From F23-D06 sp045132055 (GTDB lineage Bacteria; Bacteroidota; Bacteroidia; Bacteroidales; WCHB1-69), in the NCBI GenBank assembly GCA_045132055.1, contig JBGURP010000033.1, forward strand, positions 62,001-126,000: 64,000 nt of DNA. The letters run 5' to 3'. The first letter of the stretch is position 1. Each line of letters starts with the position of its first letter. This document shows, piece after piece, positions 26,747 to 35,352 of this stretch. Under the pieces are notes generated by a model. It was not told where the DNA came from. It did not search any database and worked only from the letters and a program-made list of their open reading frames with translations. The position numbers were made by a program, and so were the translations under genes.

Positions 26747-27448
26747 TTAGACGTTTTCGTGAAGGAGATCCATGAATTCGGTGGTGCGAACCTCAAGTTG
26801 ATACACCACGTTGGAGATCTTGGAGACGATCAGGTTGTGGAACACCAGGGCAATCACACCCACAATCAAACCGGCCACTGTGGTAATCATAGCAGTGTAG
26901 ATACCGGATGAAAGCGTGCCGATGTTGAAGTTGTTAGGATCAGCGGCCATGTTGTGGAATGCGGAAACCATACCGACCACTGTGCCCAAGAAACCGAGCA
27001 TCGGGGAGATGGCGGCGATGGTAGCCAAAGCGGATACGCCCTTTTCCAAACGACCTACTTCGATGTTGCCTTCGTTTTCCACGGCCGTGCGAATGTCGTC
27101 CAGCGGGCGGCCTATGCGGGAAAGTCCCTTGTCAATCAAGCGTGCAGACGGGTTGTCGTTGCTTTTGCACAATTGCTTGGCGGAGTCCAGCTTGCCGTCG
27201 TGGATAAAATCACGGATGTTGTTCATGAAGTTGTATTCTTCCTTTGAGGCGCGGTTGAGCACCATCAGCTTTTTGACGAACAGATAAATGGCGAATCCCA
27301 ACATCAAAAACAAGGGGATCATGATCCACAAACTGTTGGTGGCGAACACTAATTTGAAGTAAGAGGTCTCTTGAACTTGGGGTGCCTGTTGGGCTACCGC
27401 TTGCGTAACTTCGGCATTTGCAGCCTGCATTAACAATAAATATTTCAT
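26747..27448 (-). CDS. exbB: ExbB/MotA/TolQ proton-channel subunit
   Basis: A 233-residue protein with three membrane helices (about 38-58, 150-172 and 188-210). The MotA/TolQ/ExbB signature spans GVSALATIAAISPMLGFLGTVVGMVSAF and GIYTAMITTVAGLIVGVIALVFHNL. It forms the pentameric ring of the TonB motor with ExbD. It leads the operon exbB, exbD, tonB, folC. The start at 27448 gives a very short leader after the -7 box at 27466-27473; a second ATG 18 nt in would lose little. Confidence 0.92.
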   Translation of the reverse strand: MKYLLLMQAANAEVTQAVAQQAPQVQETSYFKLVFATNSLWIMIPLFLMLGFAIYLFVKKLMVLNRASKEEYNFMNNIRDFIHDGKLDSAKQLCKSNDNPSARLIDKGLSRIGRPLDDIRTAVENEGNIEVGRLEKGVSALATIAAISPMLGFLGTVVGMVSAFHNMAADPNNFNIGTLSSGIYTAMITTVAGLIVGVIALVFHNLIVSKISNVVYQLEVRTTEFMDLLHENV

Positions 27449-27465
27449 ATTACCAAAAATTTTAG

Positions 27466-27473
27466 CAAAAATA
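27466..27473 (-). promoter_or_regulatory. -7 box for exbB operon
   Basis: TATTTTTG on the minus strand, 17 nt before the ATG, so the leader is only about ten nucleotides. Confidence 0.65.
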
Positions 27474-27574
27474 CTATCAATTAGATGATTTCTTTACCGG
27501 AAATCATTGTTTTTTCTAACATGGCTATGTTCATATTCTTTTTTGTTAACGGAAAAGGCTCCGTAAAATTATGT

Positions 27575-27582
27575 TACTTTTG
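27575..27582 (+). promoter_or_regulatory. -7 box for ftsK
   Basis: TACTTTTG, 42 nt before ATG 27625. Confidence 0.7.
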
Positions 27583-27624
27583 TCCTTTCATAGGAAAATA
27601 CCGTTAAATCATTAATTTTCAGCA

Positions 27625-30249
27625 ATGAAGGTCATTAACCATGTAGTTTCGAAGCCCTCGCGTACCCCGTCGAGGACGACCACCATATCGCGTAATTCCA
27701 AGGCTGCCCCGAAGTCGGGAAAGAAATCATCGAAAAAGAAGGAGCCTAAATCATCAAGAAGCAAGAGCTCTGGCGGCAATTTCTTCAATTTCTTTGCCGG
27801 CAAGGGCATGATACAAGTCTATGGGGTTCTTTTGCTGGCACTGGCACTGCTGGTATTTATTTCCATCGTCTCTTTCTATTTCCATGCCCACAACAATCTG
27901 TTCTACGTGGAAGGACTCGAGACTACTGCCCAGAACATTGCCCGAAGCGTAGGTGCACATATCGCCTATTTCTTCGTGCAAGACACTTTCGGAGTGGTTT
28001 CTATTGGATTCCCGTTCCTGTTTCTGCTGTACGGAATTAAAATCATCTCGGATAAAAGCATGTTGCCGCTGTGGCGGACAACCATTGCTGTGATTCTGAC
28101 CATGGCTTGGTTCTCCACAGCACTCGGCCTGTTTTTCTCTACTGGCGACAATACCTTTGTATGTGGCTATTTCGGAGTCTTTGCTGCTAATGCCCTCCTC
28201 TCGCTGGGCAAAGTAGTGGCCGCCATCATTACGGCAATACTCTTTTTCATCATTCTAATACTCTGTTACGACCTCTCCTTGAAATCCATGGCGGAACGTA
28301 TGCAAGAAGCATACGCCAACAGACCGCAGAAGGAAAGCAATCCCCAAGAGAAGCGTAGGTCTAGAAAATCAAAGGATGATGCAGAAACGGATAATAACTC
28401 CAATCATTATGAGGATTTGGACGACCTGTACATTTCCGACCACGGCTGTCTGAGCAAAGAATACTCCGGTACCACTGCCTCCTGGGAGATAGAACCTACT
28501 CCCGAACAGATGGCGGCACAGAAGAACAGACAGGATGCCTTGGAGACACTTTCTCAACAACAAGAAGAGCCGGAGGAGGTTCCCTTTGAACTGGTGAATC
28601 AGCAGGCCTCCACTGAAGATTCGATGACAGAGGAAGAACAAGATTCGGATTTTGAAGAAGTTGAAACAGAAGAGAATAAGCAACTCACTGCAGATGATGT
28701 CCGCAATTTGCCCCCATACGATCCTCGGGCTGAACTTTCCGCATACGAGTTTCCCAGCGTGGATCTTTTGCTTGACTATCCTGCCAAGGAGGCCAACGAG
28801 GAACTGATGAAACGTGAGTTGCTGGATAATAAGAAACGTATTGAAGCCACGCTGAACAGCTTCGGCATTCCCATCCGTAAAATCAGTGCCACCGTGGGAC
28901 CAACCGTTACGCTTTATGAAATTGTTCCTGCCGAAGGCGTTCGTATCAGCAAGATCAAGAATCTGGAGGACGATATTGCGTTGAGCTTGGCTGCGTTAGG
29001 CATCCGTATCATTGCGCCCATCCCGGGTCGTGGCACCATCGGTATCGAAGTGCCCAACAAGAATGCCAACATCGTCTCCATGAAGGAGATTATCACCTCT
29101 GACAAGTTCCAGAACAATAACTTTGCTTTGCCTATCGGTTTGGGCCGTACCATCAGCAACGAACCGTTTGTGGTGGATTTGGCCAAGATGCCGCACTTGC
29201 TGGTGGCCGGTGCTACTGGACAGGGCAAATCCGTGGGCTTGAACGCCATTATCACCTCTCTGCTTTACACAAAGCATCCGTGCGAGATGAAATTTGTGCT
29301 CATCGACCCCAAGAAAGTGGAGTTTACGCTTTATTCCGTCATTGAGAACTACTATTTGGCCAAGTTGCCCGACAACAACGAGGCTATCATCACAGATACG
29401 AAGAAAGTTGTGCGCACGCTTAACTCATTGTGTGTGGAGATGGATCAGCGCTACGACTTATTGAAGCTGGCAAAAATGCGCAACATCAAGGAGTACAATG
29501 CCAAGTTCTGCGCCCGCGAGTTGTCGCCGGCCATGGGTCACCGCTATTTGCCGTACATCGTGCTGGTGATTGACGAGTTCGGAGACCTCATCATGACTGC
29601 CGGGCGCGAGGTGGAGCAGCCGCTTGCCCGCTTGGCCCAGCTGGCGCGTGCTATCGGCATACATTTGGTTATTGCCACGCAACGTCCGTCTGTCAATATC
29701 ATCACCGGTAGTATCAAGGCTAACTTCCCCGCACGTATCGCGTTCCGCGTACAGTCGAGTGTGGATTCCAGAACTATCCTCGACACTACAGGTGCCAATC
29801 AGCTCATCGGCAAGGGCGACATGCTCATCTCCACTGGCAGCGATCTAGTGCGTCTGCAGTGTGCCTTTGTGGATACGCCGGAAGTGGAGAAGATTGCGGA
29901 GTTCATTGAGCAGCAGTCCGAGTTGAAGCCGTTGCTTGAGCCCTACGCTCTGCCAGATGTACCCGAGCCGGGTAGCGAGTCCGACACCAACTTCGACGAT
30001 GAGCCGGCCTCCGGAGAAATCGACCCGCTGTTTGTGGATGCCGCCGTGCTGGTGGTGCAGTCGCAGCAAGGTTCCACCTCTTATATCCAGCGCCGCATGA
30101 AGCTGGGCTACAACCGCGCAGGCCGCATCATGGATCAGCTGGAGGACTTCAACATAGTGGGTCCGGCCAATGGCAGCAAGCCCCGCGATGTGCTCGTGAA
30201 GTCCGATGCACAACTCCGCGAACTGCTGGCCAGCAAAGGAATGCTGTAA
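27625..30249 (+). CDS. ftsK: DNA translocase FtsK/SpoIIIE
   Basis: An 874-residue septal DNA pump that clears chromosome termini during division. A basic N-terminal tail is followed by four membrane helices (about 65-225), an acidic linker (about 240-370), then the motor: alpha domain from about 375, Walker A GATGQGKS (529-536), Walker B YIVLVIDEFGDLIM, and the DNA-orienting gamma winged helix at the end (SYIQRRMKLGYNRAGRIMDQLE). The linker is much shorter than that of E. coli FtsK. Its own promoter precedes it; lolA follows 107 nt downstream, an order common in Bacteroidota. Confidence 0.96.
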   Translation: MKVINHVVSKPSRTPSRTTTISRNSKAAPKSGKKSSKKKEPKSSRSKSSGGNFFNFFAGKGMIQVYGVLLLALALLVFISIVSFYFHAHNNLFYVEGLETTAQNIARSVGAHIAYFFVQDTFGVVSIGFPFLFLLYGIKIISDKSMLPLWRTTIAVILTMAWFSTALGLFFSTGDNTFVCGYFGVFAANALLSLGKVVAAIITAILFFIILILCYDLSLKSMAERMQEAYANRPQKESNPQEKRRSRKSKDDAETDNNSNHYEDLDDLYISDHGCLSKEYSGTTASWEIEPTPEQMAAQKNRQDALETLSQQQEEPEEVPFELVNQQASTEDSMTEEEQDSDFEEVETEENKQLTADDVRNLPPYDPRAELSAYEFPSVDLLLDYPAKEANEELMKRELLDNKKRIEATLNSFGIPIRKISATVGPTVTLYEIVPAEGVRISKIKNLEDDIALSLAALGIRIIAPIPGRGTIGIEVPNKNANIVSMKEIITSDKFQNNNFALPIGLGRTISNEPFVVDLAKMPHLLVAGATGQGKSVGLNAIITSLLYTKHPCEMKFVLIDPKKVEFTLYSVIENYYLAKLPDNNEAIITDTKKVVRTLNSLCVEMDQRYDLLKLAKMRNIKEYNAKFCARELSPAMGHRYLPYIVLVIDEFGDLIMTAGREVEQPLARLAQLARAIGIHLVIATQRPSVNIITGSIKANFPARIAFRVQSSVDSRTILDTTGANQLIGKGDMLISTGSDLVRLQCAFVDTPEVEKIAEFIEQQSELKPLLEPYALPDVPEPGSESDTNFDDEPASGEIDPLFVDAAVLVVQSQQGSTSYIQRRMKLGYNRAGRIMDQLEDFNIVGPANGSKPRDVLVKSDAQLRELLASKGML

Positions 30250-30252
30250 AAG

Positions 30253-30280
30253 AATTGAGAATTAAGAATTGAAAATTAAT
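30253..30280. repeat. Two tandem 14-bp units after ftsK
   Basis: AATTGAGAATTAAG followed by AATTGAAAATTAAT, starting 4 nt past the ftsK stop. The same unit recurs at 39187-39228. The remaining gap to lolA (30281-30356) is A/T-rich with no recognised site. Confidence 0.85.
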
Positions 30281-30356
30281 ATGGTACTATAAAATCTGAT
30301 AGGTTAAACCTAATTCATAATATAGTATCAAAATCACTGTTTCAAAAATTACTACA

Positions 30357-31004
30357 ATGACACGTAGAATCTTTTTAACCATTGCCGCGTTTTTTGTCGT
30401 GCTTTTTGGTCAAGCCCAAAACACAGATGGAGGTGCCATCGAACTGCTGAAAAAGGTGTCCGCCAAATATCAGGCATACACTTCCATGCAGTTTCATTAC
30501 ACATTGAAAACCACCAAGGACGGCAAAACATTAAGCACGTCACAGGGCGATTTTGCGTTGAAAGGGAACAAATACCGCACCACTTTCAGCGACCAGACTT
30601 ATTTCTGCGACGGTACATCCATTTGGAACTACCAGAAGTCTTCCAATGAAGTTTCGGTATATGAGTATGATCCCAATGACGATGAGAACATGATGAATCC
30701 GAAGATGATTCTGAAAAACTGGGAGAAACAGTTTCGGGCCAAATATATCCGCGATGAGTTTAACAACAACATCTCTACCGCACTCATCGACCTGACGCCT
30801 AAAACCACCCAATCCTATTATCGCATTCGGCTATATATCAACAAGGCCAACAATCAGATATTGCGCATTGCGTTGTACGAGAAAGACAACACCACATACA
30901 CCTACCACATTGAACAATTCAAAGCCAATGTAACATTATCCGACAGCTATTTTGTCTTCGACAAGAGCAAGTATCCAGGGGTGGAGGTGAATGATATGAG
31001 ATAG
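30357..31004 (+). CDS. lolA: LolA-like outer-membrane lipoprotein carrier
   Basis: A 215-residue periplasmic protein: signal peptide MTRRIFLTIAAFFVVLFGQAQ, then the LolA half-barrel, with SMQFHYTLKTTKDGKTLSTSQGDFALKGNKYRT and FCDGTSIWNYQKSSNEVSVYEYD. It would shuttle lipoproteins from the inner membrane to the outer membrane. Weakly conserved family, but length and position after ftsK agree. It ends before a strong bidirectional terminator. Confidence 0.87.
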   Translation: MTRRIFLTIAAFFVVLFGQAQNTDGGAIELLKKVSAKYQAYTSMQFHYTLKTTKDGKTLSTSQGDFALKGNKYRTTFSDQTYFCDGTSIWNYQKSSNEVSVYEYDPNDDENMMNPKMILKNWEKQFRAKYIRDEFNNNISTALIDLTPKTTQSYYRIRLYINKANNQILRIALYEKDNTTYTYHIEQFKANVTLSDSYFVFDKSKYPGVEVNDMR

Positions 31005-31020
31005 AGATTGTGATTAATAA

Positions 31021-31047
31021 AAAATGGTCGGCATTGCCGACCATTTT
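31021..31047. terminator. Bidirectional intrinsic terminator
   Basis: A perfect 12-bp stem (AAAATGGTCGGC and complement) with loop ATT. A/T runs flank both sides, serving lolA on the plus strand and the decarboxylase operon on the minus strand. Confidence 0.9.
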
Positions 31048-31071
31048 CTTTTATAAAGCATTCACAAATTT

Positions 31072-32217
31072 CTAGTACAAGAAGCTCAGCAGGATACCTG
31101 CGGCGACTGCGCTACCGATCACACCGGCCACGTTGGGCCCCATGGCGTGCATCAGCAGATAGTTGGTCTTGTCGTACTTCATACCTTCCACGTACGAGAC
31201 ACGGGCGGCATCGGGCACAGCAGACACACCGGCGTTACCAATGAGCGGGTTGATCTTGTTACCTTCCTTCAAGAAGAGGTTCAGGAACTTCACGAAGAGC
31301 ACACCCGTGGCAGTAGCCACCACGAAGGAGAATGCACCCAACACGAAGATCAGTATGGACTTAGGAGTCAGGAAGTTCGTAGCCTGCGTGGAAGCACCGA
31401 CGGTGAGACCGATGAGGATGGTCACGATGTCGATCAGCGGACCGGAAGCCGTGTTGGCCAGACGTTTGGTCACGCCGCACTCTTTCAGCAGGTTACCGAA
31501 GAACAGCATACCCAGCAATGGGATACCGGACGGCACGAGGAAAGCGGTGAGCAAAATACAGAACAGCGGGAAGAGCACTTTCTCGCGGTGGGAGACGGCT
31601 CTCGGCGGGCGCATGCGGATGAGGCGTTCCTTCTCGTTCGTGAACAGGCGCATGATAGGCGGTTGGATTACCGGAACCAGAGCCATGTAAGAGTAGGCTG
31701 ACACGGCGATGGCACCCATCAAGCTCGGAGCCAACTTGGAGGACAAGAAGATGGCGGTAGGACCGTCAGCACCACCGATGATGCCGATAGCACCAGCCTC
31801 CATAGGCGTGAAGCCTAACAGCAATGCCGTAGCATAGGCGGCGAAGATGCCGAACTGCGCGGCCGCGCCCACCAAAATCAACTTGGGATTCGATATCAGG
31901 GCCGAGAAGTCCGTCATGGCCCCGATACCGAGGAAGATCAATGGCGGATAGAAGCCCTTGATGACGCCGAAGTATAGATAATTCAGCACGGCGCCGTTCT
32001 CATACACACCGATTTGCAAACCGTCGGTAAACGGGATGTTACCGACAATCATGCCGAAACCGATGGGCACGAGCAGCATCGGCTCAAATTCTTTGATCAC
32101 ACCCAACGCGATAAAGAACAAGCCGATACAAATCATGATGATATGGCCCCACGTGCAGTTTCCGAAACCGGAATAGCCGAAGAACTGAATGAGACCTTCT
32201 TTAAAAAAATCAAACAT
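31072..32217 (-). CDS. Sodium-pumping decarboxylase, beta subunit
   Basis: A 381-residue membrane subunit of the OadB/MmdB/GcdB family. It decarboxylates carboxybiotin and drives sodium ions outward. About nine to eleven helices are present; the functional core is IGIIGGADGPTAIFLSSKLAP, with Asp151 equivalent to the sodium-site Asp of Klebsiella OadB, and the second half-repeat GNAGVSAVPDAARV near residue 328. It is the last gene of the operon, before the terminator at 31021. Confidence 0.95.
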   Translation of the reverse strand: MFDFFKEGLIQFFGYSGFGNCTWGHIIMICIGLFFIALGVIKEFEPMLLVPIGFGMIVGNIPFTDGLQIGVYENGAVLNYLYFGVIKGFYPPLIFLGIGAMTDFSALISNPKLILVGAAAQFGIFAAYATALLLGFTPMEAGAIGIIGGADGPTAIFLSSKLAPSLMGAIAVSAYSYMALVPVIQPPIMRLFTNEKERLIRMRPPRAVSHREKVLFPLFCILLTAFLVPSGIPLLGMLFFGNLLKECGVTKRLANTASGPLIDIVTILIGLTVGASTQATNFLTPKSILIFVLGAFSFVVATATGVLFVKFLNLFLKEGNKINPLIGNAGVSAVPDAARVSYVEGMKYDKTNYLLMHAMGPNVAGVIGSAVAAGILLSFLY

Positions 32218-32261
32218 TTCTTTGTGACAATTTAATTATTGAACTTGTTTTTAACGTTGGA

Positions 32262-32714
32262 TTATTCGAATACGACGAGCACATCGCCCTCCATTACGGA
32301 GTCGCTGCGATGAACTCTGACCTCTTTGATTACACCATCCTTTTCGGCATCGATGTTGTTCTCCATCTTCATAGCTTCGAGGAGGAAGAGGCGTTGGCCG
32401 GCCTTCACGCTGTCGCCTTCCTTGCAGAAAACGTCCAGAATGGTGCCTGGCAGCGGTGATTTGAGCGTGGCTCCGGCGGCAGTGGCGGCAGCAGGTGCAC
32501 TCTTCACGCCAGCAGGTGCAGCGGCAGGGGCACTCTTCGGAGCACTGGTGTTCACCATAACCACGGGCTTCACCTTCACTGGAGCTTTGATTTCAGTGTC
32601 CAACTCCACCGTATAAGGTGTTCCGTTGACCTCAACATTGACGGCATTGTTCTCAATATCACCAACTTCTACGGAATATTTGTTGCCGTTTATCGTAAAT
32701 TTATAGTTTTTCAT
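32262..32714 (-). CDS. Biotin carboxyl carrier subunit of the sodium-pumping decarboxylase
   Basis: A 150-residue protein: N-terminal beta segment, an Ala/Pro-rich hinge (about 55-82, SAPKSAPAAAPAGVKSAPAA), and the C-terminal biotinyl domain with EAMKMENN (Lys116 carries biotin). It moves CO2 from the carboxyltransferase to the beta subunit. It lies between the gamma-type (18 nt) and beta (44 nt) subunit genes. Confidence 0.94.
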   Translation of the reverse strand: MKNYKFTINGNKYSVEVGDIENNAVNVEVNGTPYTVELDTEIKAPVKVKPVVMVNTSAPKSAPAAAPAGVKSAPAAATAAGATLKSPLPGTILDVFCKEGDSVKAGQRLFLLEAMKMENNIDAEKDGVIKEVRVHRSDSVMEGDVLVVFE

Positions 32715-32732
32715 ACTTCAAAATCTTTAAAA

Positions 32733-33695
32733 TTATTTTCTAATTATCGGGGTTCTCTTCATGGTGAGTTCCTTCTGTGCCCACGGGGAATAATGCTTGG
32801 AAGGCATGTTGATGGTAATCACCTCGCTCTCCTCGTCGTGCATGCTGTTGAAATGCAGATGCAGGGCCGTGGCAATGGCTGCAGCCTCTTCGCCGGTGAT
32901 CTGAAGCTCGTCATCTTTCGATTGAGCCACATCCGCAACTTTAGCTACAGTAGCAGGCTCCGACTTCTTGGCATTCCGTTGGGATATCTTTTTGGAAGAA
33001 TATCCGAACAACTTCAGCATCACAAAAATCAGAATCAAGGCAGTGAAAACTACCGACATGGAGATGATTGCCAAACCGATACCATAGGGGTCGTCCCTCT
33101 TCAGGCGCTCCTGTTTGGAAACTTTCGTGGTAGTCACATTAGTGGAACCCGGTGTGAACTGTGGAAGAAAACCGGGATTGTCCGTATAGCCATCCTCCAG
33201 CAGACCGTATGAAACTGTTGAGTCAACCAACTCATCCTTAGGATAATACATGATATCGATCAAATCCTTGCCGTCGGCGGAGATAAGCGCGATATAGTTG
33301 GTTTTGGAAGTACGAGGGTCGAAATTCACGTGGAAAGTGCCATACAACGGTTGGGCATCCAGATAGAATACCAGAAACGTGCGCTGCGGCATGTTGGTGT
33401 TGATGTCCGTTTTGGGGATGCGGTACCAGTGTTCCGGCTCCACGCCTCCCTTCTTCTTGCCCGCGGCAAAGCCCGTCGTGTCATCGGTCAGATAACAGCC
33501 GGCAATGTTCACCGTGTTGTACGCAGTGTTGAAAATCTCAACCCAAGGCACATGACGACCGTATTCATCGTCATAATTGTCCGTATTTTTAATCAAAATC
33601 TCGTTGAAGCGCAAGTCGCGCACCGACTGCCCGAAAGTGGCAGAGGTGAGGAGCATGGCGGCCAACAAGACCAGATATTTGGAAAATGATTTCAT
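32733..33695 (-). CDS. Lamin-tail domain/OadG-type gamma subunit fusion
   Basis: A 320-residue protein: signal peptide MKSFSKYLVLLAAMLLTSATFG; a periplasmic lamin-tail-like beta domain (about 27-172, with RFNEILIKN, PWVEIFN and the NYIALISADGKDLID stretch); one membrane helix (about 197-221, IGLAIISMSVVFTALILIFVM); and a cytoplasmic tail with EEAAAIATALHLHF (269-282). The helix plus tail correspond to OadG/MmdD gamma subunits, which assemble the sodium pump. Start 33695 is chosen over 33734 to place the signal peptide at the N-terminus. Its place between the alpha and carrier genes supports the gamma role; the job of the lamin-tail domain is unknown. Confidence 0.85.
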   Translation of the reverse strand: MKSFSKYLVLLAAMLLTSATFGQSVRDLRFNEILIKNTDNYDDEYGRHVPWVEIFNTAYNTVNIAGCYLTDDTTGFAAGKKKGGVEPEHWYRIPKTDINTNMPQRTFLVFYLDAQPLYGTFHVNFDPRTSKTNYIALISADGKDLIDIMYYPKDELVDSTVSYGLLEDGYTDNPGFLPQFTPGSTNVTTTKVSKQERLKRDDPYGIGLAIISMSVVFTALILIFVMLKLFGYSSKKISQRNAKKSEPATVAKVADVAQSKDDELQITGEEAAAIATALHLHFNSMHDEESEVITINMPSKHYSPWAQKELTMKRTPIIRK

Positions 33696-33720
33696 ATATT
33701 CAATTGATATTGGTTTGTTG

Positions 33721-33740
33721 GGGCGAATAATCATTCGCCC
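33721..33740. repeat. Short perfect hairpin (REP-like)
   Basis: GGGCGAAT, loop AATC, ATTCGCCC, between mmdA and the gamma-subunit gene. There is no T run on the minus strand, so it is not a clear terminator; it may be a processing or attenuation site or a dispersed palindrome. Confidence 0.75.
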
Positions 33741-33752
33741 TTACGAATTTGA

Positions 33753-35312
33753 TTACAACGGCAGGTTATCGTGCTTTTTGGCAGGGTTCTCCAGACGTTT
33801 GTTCTTGAGGGATTCGAGGGCGCGGATCACGCGGAAACGGGTGTTGCGCGGCTCAATTACATCGTCCATGTAGCCGTATTGGGCGGCCACGTACGGGTTG
33901 GAGAATTTGTTGCGATAATCTTCCACCTTCTCGTTGAGGAAAGCAGCCTTCTCTGCAGGATCCTCGATCTTCTTCATCTGGGAACCGTAGAGGATCTCAG
34001 CGGCGCCGCTACCACCCATGACGGCGATTTCAGCCGTAGGCCATGCGTAGTTGATGTCGCCGCGCAGGTGCTTGGAGCTCATCACGCAGTATGCACCGCC
34101 GTAGTTCTTGCGCAGGGTGACGGTAACCTTGGGCACTGTACATTCGCCGTATGCGTAGAGCAACTTGGCACCATGCAGAATGATACCGCCATACTCTTGA
34201 CCAGTGCCAGGCAGGAAGCCGGGAACGTCCACCAACGTCACGATGGGGATGTTGAAGGCGTCGCAGAAGCGCACGAAACGGGCACCCTTACGGGAGGCGT
34301 TGATGTCGAGCACTCCGGCGAGATATTTGGGCTGGTTGGCCACGATACCTACGGACATTCCGTTGAAACGGGCGAAACCGATTACGATGTTGGGGGCATA
34401 CAACGGCTGGATTTCCAGGAATTTGCCGTCATCCACAATGCCGTTGATCACATCCTTCACGTCGTAAGGCATGTTCGGGTTGTCGGGGATGATGGAGTTG
34501 AGGCTGTCTTCCAGACGGTTGATCGGATCCTGGGTGGGCTCATAGGGAGGTTCCTCCATGTTGTTGGAAGGAATGTATTGGATGAGTTCACGCAGCATGG
34601 CGATACCCTCTTCCTCCGTATCTACGGCAAAGTGAGCCACACCGGATTTCTTGGAGTGCACGGAAGCACCGCCAAGGTCTTCGGTGGTCACGTCCTCGTT
34701 GGTGACGGTTTTCACCACCTTCGGACCGGTCACGAACATGTAGCTCGTATTTTTCGTCATCATGATAAAGTCAGTCAGAGCGGGAGAATAGACCGCACCG
34801 CCGGCACAGGGGCCGAAAATGGCAGAAATCTGTGGAATGACACCGGAAGCAAGGATGTTGCGTTGGAAAATCTCGGCATAGCCGGCCAAGCTGTTCACAC
34901 CCTCCTGGATACGGGCGCCACCTGAATCGTTGAAACCGATCACAGGTGCACCGACCTTCATGGCCTGATCCATCACCTTGCAAATCTTCAAAGCGAATGT
35001 TTCGGACAGAGAGCCGCCGAACACGGTGAAATCTTGAGAGAAAACATAGACCAGACGGCCGTTTACGGTGCCGTAGCCCGTAACCACACCGTCAGAGAGG
35101 TATTTTTCCTTCTCCAAACCGAAATTCTGGCAGCGGTGCTGCACAAACATGTCGAATTCTTCGAAGCTGCCTTCGTCAAGGAACATCAGGATGCGCTCGC
35201 GAGCAGAATACTTGCCTTTGGCATGCTGCTTCTCGATTTTATCCTGACCTCCGCCTAAACGAGCCTTCTCGCGCAGCGCGAGCAACTCGTTGATTTTATC
35301 TTGCATTGTCAT
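33753..35312 (-). CDS. mmdA: Methylmalonyl-CoA decarboxylase/propionyl-CoA carboxylase alpha (carboxyltransferase) subunit
   Basis: A 519-residue acyl-CoA carboxyltransferase. N- and C-terminal crotonase-like halves are marked by FNDSGGARIQEGVNSLAGYAEIF and VDVPGFLPGTGQEYGGIILHGAKLLYA. It transfers the carboxyl group of methylmalonyl-CoA to biotin, or the reverse. The same family includes PccB; linkage to sodium-pump beta, gamma and biotin-carrier genes and lack of a biotin carboxylase here favour MmdA. Starts at 35312 or 35306 are both possible. Confidence 0.9.
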   Translation of the reverse strand: MTMQDKINELLALREKARLGGGQDKIEKQHAKGKYSARERILMFLDEGSFEEFDMFVQHRCQNFGLEKEKYLSDGVVTGYGTVNGRLVYVFSQDFTVFGGSLSETFALKICKVMDQAMKVGAPVIGFNDSGGARIQEGVNSLAGYAEIFQRNILASGVIPQISAIFGPCAGGAVYSPALTDFIMMTKNTSYMFVTGPKVVKTVTNEDVTTEDLGGASVHSKKSGVAHFAVDTEEEGIAMLRELIQYIPSNNMEEPPYEPTQDPINRLEDSLNSIIPDNPNMPYDVKDVINGIVDDGKFLEIQPLYAPNIVIGFARFNGMSVGIVANQPKYLAGVLDINASRKGARFVRFCDAFNIPIVTLVDVPGFLPGTGQEYGGIILHGAKLLYAYGECTVPKVTVTLRKNYGGAYCVMSSKHLRGDINYAWPTAEIAVMGGSGAAEILYGSQMKKIEDPAEKAAFLNEKVEDYRNKFSNPYVAAQYGYMDDVIEPRNTRFRVIRALESLKNKRLENPAKKHDNLPL

Positions 35313-35352
35313 AAGATTCTTGTATTTAAGGATTTGTATTACGTCTAGATAC

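Noticed and set aside
33753..35312. Propionyl-CoA carboxylase beta subunit (PccB)
   Set aside because: Same fold, but the operon has sodium-pump beta and gamma subunits and no biotin carboxylase, so a decarboxylase is the better reading.
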